Source: Rhabdophis nuchalis
Taxonomy: Eukaryota; Chordata; Lepidosauria; Squamata; Natricidae
Assembly (NCBI GenBank): GCA_039707465.1
Contig: CM077648.1
Coordinates: forward strand, 22,444,119-22,508,118
Reading direction: 5' to 3'
DNA length: 64,000 bases
Part shown: positions 56,567-64,000 of the stretch, one piece after another
Layout: each line of letters begins with the position of its first letter
Position numbering within the stretch: position 1 is the stretch's first letter
Notes under the pieces: generated by a model
Database searches by the model: none
What the model saw: only the letters and a program-made list of their open reading frames with translations
Told to the model about the DNA's origin: nothing
Made by a program: the position numbers and the translations under genes

Positions 56567-56933
56567 TCACACTCAATTTCATTGAGGGCCGCATCAAGGC
56601 TGTGGTTGACCTCGGAGGATGGCTGAGTGTGGCCAACTGGGCAGGTGAGGCCAACTGGCCAGCTTGATGCCAATCACTGGGTGTAGCCAACTGGGTGGGT
56701 GTGGCTAATTGGGTGGGTGTGGTCAGCTTGACACCACTCCCCAAACTGCTGGCATGTTTCCTCTGCATTGGATACACCAGGCCGAAGCCACACTGACCCG
56801 ATGTTTCCTCTTCGCATTAAGTAGACAGGGCCAAAGAGATGCGGGCTGGCCCCTTTCAGGGCAGCCTCGTGGGCTGGATCCAACCGCTTCATGGGCCAGA
56901 TCGAGCCTTTGGGCCTTGTGTTTGACATCCCTG
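56527..56933. mobile_element. hAT element with TG expansion in its terminal repeat
   Basis: Left CGGGTG then (TG)n then TTTGTCACACTCAATTTC; right TTGTGTTTGACATCCCTG. Duplications CTCTAGAA (56519-56526) and TTCTAGGA (56934-56941), 6 of 8. Internal sequence is of the CAGGGGTGTCAAACTC long-form type. Confidence 0.78.
56530..56562. repeat. (TG)n microsatellite
   Basis: About 16 TG units inside the hAT terminal repeat. Confidence 0.95.
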
Positions 56934-56941
56934 TTCTAGGA

Positions 56942-57150
56942 TCTTCCAGGATATAATCATTAGGGTGAAAATAGTAAGAGTTTAGTCTGGCAAGATTCTG
57001 TCTCTTGTGTGTAAACAAATAAAGAACTGAACTCTGGTTGAATTATCCTTCAGCATCCTTGGGCTTAGCCTGGCAATGCCAAAAACTTATAGTAAAAATC
57101 AGCACCCCAAATTTAACGAGACCTTGAATCCGTTTGTAATTTTTAAAATC
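56942..57150. other. no recognised feature
   Basis: Unique-looking. Confidence 0.35.
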
Positions 57151-57302
57151 AAAACCTTATTTATGACTATTTTTCAGACTGCTGCAATATTCCCATGGTC
57201 ATGTGATCAAAATTTGGACTATTGTCAATTGGCATGTGCTTATGATGGTTGTCCCAGGGTCATGTGATCACCTTTTGCAAACTTCTGAGAAGCAAATTTA
57301 TG
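57150..57302. mobile_element. fragment of the CATGTGATC DNA element
   Basis: TTATTTATGACTATTTTTCAG, CCCATGGTCATGTGATC, GGCATGTGCTTATGATGG, GGGTCATGTGATCACC match the order of motifs in 53957-54255. Confidence 0.65.
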
Positions 57303-57511
57303 ACAACCTGTTCTGCAGTCTCCTCCCAAGGAGCAGCTGTCTGAAATAAAATGAGTGATCTCCCATTGTCTCCTTATCCAGAGAGGGTCCAAAGAACTGG
57401 TCTACTCACAAGTTCTTTGGTCTTTGCTGTGATCATTAGGTCTGCTTTGGTGGAGACATTTTCAATTCACCATTCTTCCCCTGAAGGTAAATATAACTTA
57501 TTTTTAATACA

Positions 57512-57962
57512 AACTAGCTGATAACCCGGCCTTGTCCAGGTATTTATTTATCTTCATCCTGTATTAGACAGAAAAAGCCTTGATTTTGGCAACAATTAAA
57601 TTATTTACAAATGTTTTTCCTGTGCCCCCAGAAGCCATACATTTGTCCTCAAAAATAATCAAACCCTTGTTGAAAATGTCTGGATCAAATGTAATTTCTA
57701 ATGTTGGATTTATCCCCTTACCAGAGGGAGCCCTCTTGTGGAGTATCGTGAAGCTGTTACCATGGCAATTCCACTACGCTATACAGTAGAATCCATTTTA
57801 CAACAGTACGGTAAAAGCCATTTTAAGGCACAACAGGCTGTATCTTAACAGAACACATATCCAGAGGGTTGTTAGAGATGTCTTACCCCTACAGTATTTG
57901 TTTCCAGAGAGTAAGTCTGTGTACCAAGTTTGGTTGAAATTGCTCGAGGTGTTCCAGAGTTA
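57512..57962 (+). repeat. interspersed repeat with microsatellite tail (family A)
   Basis: CTAGCTGATAACCCGG..TTGTCCAGGTATTTATTTATC opening; AATTTCTAATGTTGGATTTATCCCC, CAACAGGCTGTATCTTAACAG and a GTTCCAGAGTTAT end. The end is separated from its CA/ATGT tail by a short inverted L2 scrap. Confidence 0.65.
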
Positions 57963-58023
57963 TAATAATATATTTAATAATATATTTAATTTCTAGACCG
58001 CTCCCTCTCCCCAAGGGGACTCG
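57963..58023 (-). mobile_element. L2 LINE tail scrap, inverted
   Basis: (AATATATTT)n then CTAGACCGCTCCCTCTCCCC and AAGGGGACTCG, reverse of the L2 3' end. It separates GAGTTAT from AACGAACACACAC. Confidence 0.6.
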
Positions 58024-58024
58024 A

Positions 58025-58112
58025 ACGAACACACACAAACACACACACACACAGCCGTATGTATGTATGTATGTATGTATGTATGTATGTATGTATGTAT
58101 GTATGTATGTAT
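58025..58112. repeat. (CA)n and (TATG)n microsatellite
   Basis: CA units to about 58053, then about 13 units of TATG to 58110. Confidence 0.95.
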
Positions 58113-58333
58113 ATATATATACTGGCATTGCTGGCTTCGGGGATTTTCCTGTGTATATAGCATGGAGATGTTATTGCAACGTTTCGGCAAGATCTCACTT
58201 GCCATCATCAGGCAGGCTTTTGTCACTGTCGCAAAAAAGCAAAGGCCCAGGCCTGATGATGATGGGGGTGATCCCATCGAAACGTTGCAAAAACACTTTA
58301 ATTTTACACGGGAAAAGACCCGAATAAACCAAA
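58112..58333. mobile_element. inverted pair of Penelope-like element ends
   Basis: Minus strand 58225-58122 and plus strand 58246-58333 share one design: GCCTGATGATG, a short hairpin (GGCAAG..CTTGCC, or GATGGG..CCCATC), GAAACGTTGCAA, then TACACAGG/ACACGGG and AAAA..CCCGAA. They face away from a ~20-base spacer near 58226-58245. The CTGATGA-hairpin-GAAAC pattern is known from terminal regions of Penelope-like retroelements. No coding part is present. Confidence 0.6.
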
Positions 58334-58370
58334 ATCTACATATATATATTTATATGAGAGAATATTTCTA

Positions 58371-58530
58371 TGCTCAAGGCATAGAAAGGCTTGCCTGATA
58401 TGCTGGAAAGTGCCGGTTCAAATCCCAGTAGAAGGAGTATGGCCAGCTGAAGAGGGCTAATAAGCCCGAAATGGATCCATCCTGGTCTCTTATTTATTAA
58501 ATCAGCCCTTAAAAATCTAACATATATATA
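58371..58530 (+). mobile_element. tRNA-like segment joined to hammerhead ribozyme
   Basis: GGCATAGAAAGG (about 58379-58389) and a B-box-like GGTTCAAATCC (58415-58425, 10 of 11 to the Pol III B box) are followed after 15 bases by the hammerhead at 58441-58487, then CTTATTTATTAAATCAGCCC and a TATATA/ATCT tail. It could be a SINE or the end of a Penelope-like element; both boundaries are uncertain. Confidence 0.5.
58441..58487 (+). ncRNA. hammerhead ribozyme, type I, minimal stem III
   Basis: All invariant positions are present. Stem I: GGCCAG (58441-58446) pairs with CTGGTC (58482-58487), five Watson-Crick pairs and one G-U. Core CTGAAGA (58447-58453) fits CUGANGA. Stem II: GGGCT (58454-58458) and AGCCC (58463-58467) with tetraloop AATA. 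Then GAAA (58468-58471); A58471 opens stem III and pairs with T58480, followed by T-A and G-C pairs, with a tiny loop. C58481 is the H17 cleavage residue, so the cleavage triplet is ATC. The minimal stem III is typical of hammerheads in Penelope-like elements and retrozymes, which may act best as dimers. Activity is inferred, not shown. Confidence 0.85.
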
Positions 58531-58532
58531 TA

Positions 58533-59672
<1,140 letters not shown>

Positions 59673-60045
59673 ATGTGTGTGTGTATGTGTATGTTCCAGC
59701 GTAACTCTGGAAAGCCTAGAGCAATTTCAACCAAACTTGGTGCACAGATGACTTACTCTCTGGAGAAAAATACTGTGGGGGTTAGATACCCATAACACCC
59801 TCTCGGGGGGGGGGGGTGTTCTGTTAAGATACAGCCTGTTGTGCCTTTAAATGGCTTCTACTGTACTGCTGTAAAATGACTTCTACTGTACAGTGGAGTG
59901 GAGTTGCCATGGTAATGGCTTCACAGTACTCCACAATGAGGCTCCATCTGGCAAGGAGAAAAATCCAACATTAGAAATTAGGTTTGGTCCGGACATGTTC
60001 TCCCTATAAATAAATACCCGGGCAATGCCAGGCTATCAGCTAGTG
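59673..60045 (-). repeat. interspersed repeat with microsatellite tail (family A), inverted
   Basis: Minus-strand copy: opening CTAGCTGATAGCCTGGCATTG at 60045, AATTTCTAATGTTGGATTTTTC, CAACAGGCTGTATCTTAACAG and CCAGAGTTACGCTGGAAC, running straight into the ATCT array at 59541-59672. Confidence 0.7.
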
Positions 60046-60054
60046 TACAATAAA

Positions 60055-60737
60055 AGCCACAAATTTTCCTGGCTAGCAATGACAATTTCATTAAAAAACG
60101 TATTTTCTCTCTGAAGAAATTCTGGAAACAAATTCACCCTCAAGATATTGTATAAGAAGAGATATTAAAAACGAAGGGTCCAGAGCAATTGTCAGCTGCT
60201 GTAGGCTAACAGGGCTGATACTAGGTTTGGTCAATATCATTCACAACAATCACACATGACCTTTGCTGCTTGTTAGGCTTTGCAGGAATGATTTAATATG
60301 GTAATATAAGGCATAGGCAAGCAGTGGGAGTTGGGAATTGGGGCGAAGCTGCAATTAAAATAAATATAAATCCACTTGACACACAGAGCCTTCTGCATTC
60401 CAAAGGCACTAGATGGTGCTAGCACTTAGTAGAGATTAATAATGATGTACTGTTTCATTCTGGATTTTGTGTGGGCAGAATCGGTACCTTGCCAAGGTGA
60501 TTTGTGTGACCTGCTTGATGAGCCTTTGGTCTTGGCAGAAATTGTGTTGCTGTAAAAAACAAAAAACCTCCCCGAAAACCATCCAACAGTTGCCCTATCT
60601 TCATTTGCAAAGAAGGAAACTTTCTAATGGCATATGATTCATTCTCAGCTTCTTTGTCTCTTGAAATAAGAGCTTGAAATGATCTCAGGGATGAGCAGCC
60701 CACATCCACCATTCTCTGAGCAAGAATAAGCAATGAG
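60055..60737. other. no recognised feature
   Basis: Unique-looking; a 92-codon minus frame (60455-60733) has no recognised domain. Confidence 0.35.
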
Positions 60738-61210
60738 ATAGGGTGGAAAGAGAGCCACGCTGGTCTATGGTAGCCAAAAATCAGGAGGGGTTCAGGCTAA
60801 TCAATTTTATTAAAGGCATAAGCTTTAATGAGCTGCATAGCTTCAGCAATTGCAATAGAGCAGCTAGACTAATGTAGGATTTTAATTGAGAAGAACCGGG
60901 AGGAGGGGAAGAGAGGATAATGCTACCCTCTGTTAAAGAGGGTACCTGTGAGACACATCACAAGTACCCTACCAATTAACAATTGTAACGTGCTAAAATC
61001 CATTGTGATACTGTAGCCTGAAATCTTTTGATGTACATGAATTCAGCAGTCGCTATCAGAATTCTGCTGGTGAGTTTTCTTTTTTCAAAGGATTCTTTGA
61101 GATTTCTAGTATAATATCCAGATATTATTTTGTCCTTGTTTGGAGTCCTAATATCAAACCTGCATCCATCAGTGTTTTTACACAAATTTAGTCGTATGTA
61201 GAATCCAAAA
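60738..61210 (-). mobile_element. possible Penelope-like 3' region, decayed
   Basis: On the minus strand CTGAAGCTATGCAGCTCATTAAAGCTTATGCC looks like a decayed CTGATGA-hairpin-GAAAGCTTATG terminal motif of vertebrate Penelope-like elements, with CTACCATAGACCAGCGTGGC further down. Upstream sequence is degraded. Confidence 0.4.
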
Positions 61211-62047
61211 GATGATGTAGCATCTTCCTTTGTTTGTCCTTGATGGTAGGTAAACGAAAACTCAAATATTTACTGATCCTTTTTTCACGTTGATTATTAA
61301 CAGGCTTGCTAACTATCATTCTAAAAGTGTCATAATATCCATGCAGTATCCTTTCAGATGCTTTGCTTTTCGAACTGCAGCATTACTACTGATTTCTAGG
61401 TACAAAGATGTATCTTTTTTTTTTTTTTACATTTATGGCTAACATACACAAAGCTGGTAATTATTGAAGCCATCATGTTGCATCTGATGTTTTGTACTTA
61501 AAGATGTACTGTACTGTTGTGGTTGTAACTGAAAGACCCAGCAAAGATACAGGTAGCGATGCCTATGTAATTTAACACAACATCCTAAATTGAACAATGT
61601 GGCAGTTTAGAAAATACCGTGTGTATGTTATCTCAAATCTAAATTATTTAAGGCATTGAATATTATTAGCAGCAGTTAGAGGAGTGATATTATGTAAGAA
61701 GCAATTCAGAATATAATTATACCCATTTTGATTACTGCTGCCACTTTCCCGTGTCCCCAGTGAATGAATGCACTTAGTATTCATTTGCTTTATTTCAACT
61801 CACTGTTACTTATTTATTGCTGGTAATTTGAACAAATTCCTGTAATTTCATCTACCAGGGTACTTTAGGTAGAACAATTTAACCCCATTTTTTTTTCTTG
61901 GAAGAAAAGTACAATAAATGCTTTTTCATATGGTCCAGAAGCATAGGAAGTTGATTTGTCCATCTTACACAGTGCACTCTGCTAAAAGCTCTCCAGGCCC
62001 TCCTACGTTTGGGTTATTTTTAATGGAGAATCCAGGAACGAACCTAC
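61211..62047. other. no recognised feature
   Basis: AT-rich sequence; T-run at 61418-61429. Confidence 0.4.
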
Positions 62048-62055
62048 AGCCAAAT

Positions 62056-62205
62056 GAGAGGTGGGTTGCTCCCGGTTCAGCCTGGATCAGGCAAACTGCT
62101 AGCAATGGTGGTGGGAGGCTCCGCCCACCTACCCAGATGATTCTGCGCCTGTGCAGAAGTGTCACACGCGCACCTGTAGTAAAAAAAATTGGCAACCCAC
62201 CACTG
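62056..62205. mobile_element. hAT MITE, GAGGTGGGTTGC family
   Basis: Left GAGAGGTGGGTTGCTCC, right TTGGCAACCCACCACTG; perfect duplications AGCCAAAT at 62048-62055 and 62206-62213. Confidence 0.9.
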
Positions 62206-62254
62206 AGCCAAATGATATAATTCTGCAAAACTCTGCCCTATTGTTCAGCTGTTG

Positions 62255-62290
62255 GTTTGTTTGTTTGTTTGTTTGTTTGTTTGTTTGTCA
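62255..62290. repeat. (GTTT)n simple repeat
   Basis: Nine tetranucleotide units forming the tail of the adjacent minus-strand LINE. Confidence 0.95.
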
Positions 62291-62852
62291 ACAAGTATGG
62301 GAAACACATGAAAACAAGGGAAACAGGTATGAAAACTCATGGGAAAATGGCGCAAATAAATAGATATAAATAAGCAAAACATAGCCATAAAGAGTACATA
62401 TAAATGGGGACAGTAGGACAGGGATAGTAGGCACGCTGGTGCGCTTATGCACGCCCCTCTTAGGGACCTCTTAAGAAACATGTAAGGTTCACAGTAGATA
62501 GTTTAAGTTAAAAGGTATGGGGGTTAGAGAAATTAACAACAGGATCAGGTAGGGTGTTCCACGCATTTACTACTCTATTGCTGAAATTGTTTTTCCTGCA
62601 ATCAAGATTAGAATGGATTACATTTAGTTTGTATCCCTTGATAGCCCTTGTGTTATTGCAGTTGAAGTAAAAGTAGTTATTAACAGGTGCTGTAGGATGT
62701 TATGTCAGATTGTCTTGTGCACTAAGCTCAGGTCGGAACATAGATGGTATAGTTCAAGTTTATCCAGGCCTAAAATTTCAAGCCTGGTGCTATACGGAAT
62801 TTTATTACGCACAGAGGAGTTGAGTCCTCTTCTTGTAAAAAAGCTGTGTTGA
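62255..62852 (-). mobile_element. LINE 3' end (CR1/Jockey group), (CAAA)n tail
   Basis: Minus-strand codons read VRNKIPYSTRLEILGLDKLEL near 62815-62755 and NLDCRKNNFSNRVVNAWNTL near 62600-62535, ending in PDPVV. This is a C-terminal LINE domain. Stops and a frameshift interrupt it. The tail is the (GTTT)n run at 62255-62290 seen from the plus strand. Confidence 0.7.
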
Positions 62853-62877
62853 TCACACTTTGTCTGTTTGCACTTAG

Positions 62878-63083
62878 GAGGAGAGTAAGATTTGGGGATG
62901 AAGTTCCTATGGTTCCTGGTACCCTACCTGCAGCTATGATGCTGAAGAAAAGTCATCTGAACAAATGGCATGACATCAGGGATATCATGGTTAATAATGC
63001 CATTGGCAAAATGCCTCATGGATTCTACCATTTCTACTCAGCTATATTGCCAGGGAAGGCACTGCTAGCCAGAACTAAGCCAA
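62878..63083 (+). CDS. candidate internal coding exon
   Basis: A pyrimidine-rich TTTGTCTGTTTGCACTTAG ends at 62877 as a good acceptor. The 206 bases that follow are open in one frame: RRVRFGDEVPMVPGTLPA, then MMLKKSHLNKWHDIRDIM, VNNAIGKMPHGFYHFYS and AILPGKALLARTKP. A donor-like AA|GTATGT follows at 63083/63084. The composition is protein-like and no repeat family explains it. I do not recognise the family. The donor lacks the usual G at -1, and the exon sits between a LINE and a Tigger-like element, so it is unproven. Confidence 0.42.
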
Positions 63084-63125
63084 GTATGTGTGCTATCAGA
63101 GACTCTACCTCTTTCCCACAAACTA

Positions 63126-63479
63126 CAGTGGTACCTCGGTTCACGAACGCCTCTGTTCACGACCAACTCGGTTCACGAACAGAAAAGTTCCTCAAAATGT
63201 GCTCCGGTTCACGAACTCTGCTTCGGTTCACAAACAGGAACCGCGGCCATTTTTAATGTATTCCTGGCTGTCACATGGTTGTGACTTCCTGTAGGAAGAT
63301 CGTAGAGAGAAGAAGACACAGAAAAAAGCCCCAGCACGCACACTGTGAGTACTTTCAGTGACTTTTTTTTATTTTTGCTATGCTTTTAGCATATGGAAAA
63401 CTGTGCCTCGGTTCACGAACAATTCGGTTCGCGACCAGAGTCAGTTCACGAATTAAGTTCGTGAACCGAGGTACCACTG
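63126..63479. mobile_element. Tigger/pogo-like MITE
   Basis: Left CAGTGGTACCTCGGTTCACG, right CGTGAACCGAGGTACCACTG, flanked by TA at 63124-63125 and 63480-63481. CAG ends with TA duplication are typical of Tigger-type Tc1/mariner elements. The GGTTCACGAAC unit recurs several times inside both ends. Confidence 0.9.
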
Positions 63480-63481
63480 TA

Positions 63482-64000
63482 TGTTGAATTTGTAGCTAAA
63501 TGTATGTATATTGAGAGTGTACATGCAGCTGGGCAGACCTTGTAATTTCATCCCAATTTTACTGCACTAATTCACTTGAAGCCATGCATAGACTTCTATT
63601 GAGAAGTATGTCTAAGCTTCAGAAATCTCTATGGCACAAGACCAATAATATTTCAAGTGGAAAAGAAGGAAGTGTCTCATGTACTGTGTCCCCTCATTCG
63701 CCAAGTTATTGTTTTGGCAACCATGTTTTCTCTCTGCTGCAATAGAGATAAGTAGGATTTACTATAGCTAATGCTTTTTTGACATAATGGAACATCTGAT
63801 CAGCAAATTGCATCTGCGTTGTTATTGTTTTCTTTTATTTACATAAGTGACAATCTGCCGAATTCTACGGACCAAGTGGCTTGCATCTCTCTCTCAAAGG
63901 ATGGCTTAAAGGGCCACAAACTGATCTAGTCACAAAAGAATTCATTGGTATCTGAAGAATCTAGATTTGGTTGGATGTGAGAGCTCATGCTGCCAAGAAC
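63482..64000. other. no recognised feature
   Basis: Unique-looking sequence to the window edge. Confidence 0.4.

Noticed and set aside
58246..58300. Second canonical hammerhead
   Set aside because: The core has an extra T before stem II, stem I does not pair and the cleavage triplet is not NUH; reported only as hammerhead-like.

Overview
The window reads as intergenic or intronic DNA from a squamate reptile, most likely a snake. The evidence is the repeat content: Bov-B-tailed 'Sauria'-type tRNA SINEs, a Bov-B LINE remnant, young CR1 LINEs with pentanucleotide tails, L2- and Rex1-like LINE pieces, Penelope-like ends, dozens of short hAT and Tc1/mariner-type DNA transposons, and long GATA/ATCT, TTTC and CA/TG microsatellites. 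Base composition is AT-rich, with GC spikes only inside transposons. No bacterial-style genes, operons or CRISPR arrays are present, and almost every long reading frame is a piece of a transposon or a microsatellite.

Layout. 1-9.2 kb: CR1 tail, hAT foldback elements, an L2 copy with a 170-codon frame, an older CR1 and two larger DNA transposons. 9.6-15.2 kb: inverted CR1, a possible first coding exon with a signal peptide on the minus strand (12309-12378), a solo LTR (13467-13852) and a CR1 with a hAT inside it. 15.7-24.7 kb: SINE and L2 copies, a GC-rich foldback hAT (20888-21499) and a hAT carrying a large TTTC tract. 25-37 kb: unassigned repeats, many hAT and mariner-type elements, a tRNA-derived SINE split by CR1, and a reverse-transcriptase scrap with a YMDD box. 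37.5-42.2 kb: a cluster of four Sauria-type SINEs. 43-48.5 kb: Rex1-like LINE and a hAT nested in a hAT. 49-54.3 kb: the densest nest, namely a SINE hit by three later insertions, a deleted Bov-B, an L2 inside a hAT, and the longest CR1 (440-codon RT frame) inside another DNA element. 54.3-64 kb: a possible terminal exon, more DNA elements, the Penelope/hammerhead cluster at 58.1-58.5 kb, giant ATCT/GATA arrays, a LINE remnant, a possible internal exon (62878-63083) and a Tigger-like element.

The most notable item is a 47-nt sequence at 58441-58487 that satisfies every invariant position of a type I hammerhead self-cleaving ribozyme, lying just downstream of a tRNA B-box-like sequence. Because many insertions keep both target-site duplications, the order of insertion can be read locally. 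For example, the SINE at 49196-50828 was struck by a CR1, a hAT and a TA-targeting element.

Three candidate host exons are proposed from splice signals and open frames only. None could be assigned to a gene with confidence. Family names for transposons come from recognised motifs, termini and duplications, not from a database search.
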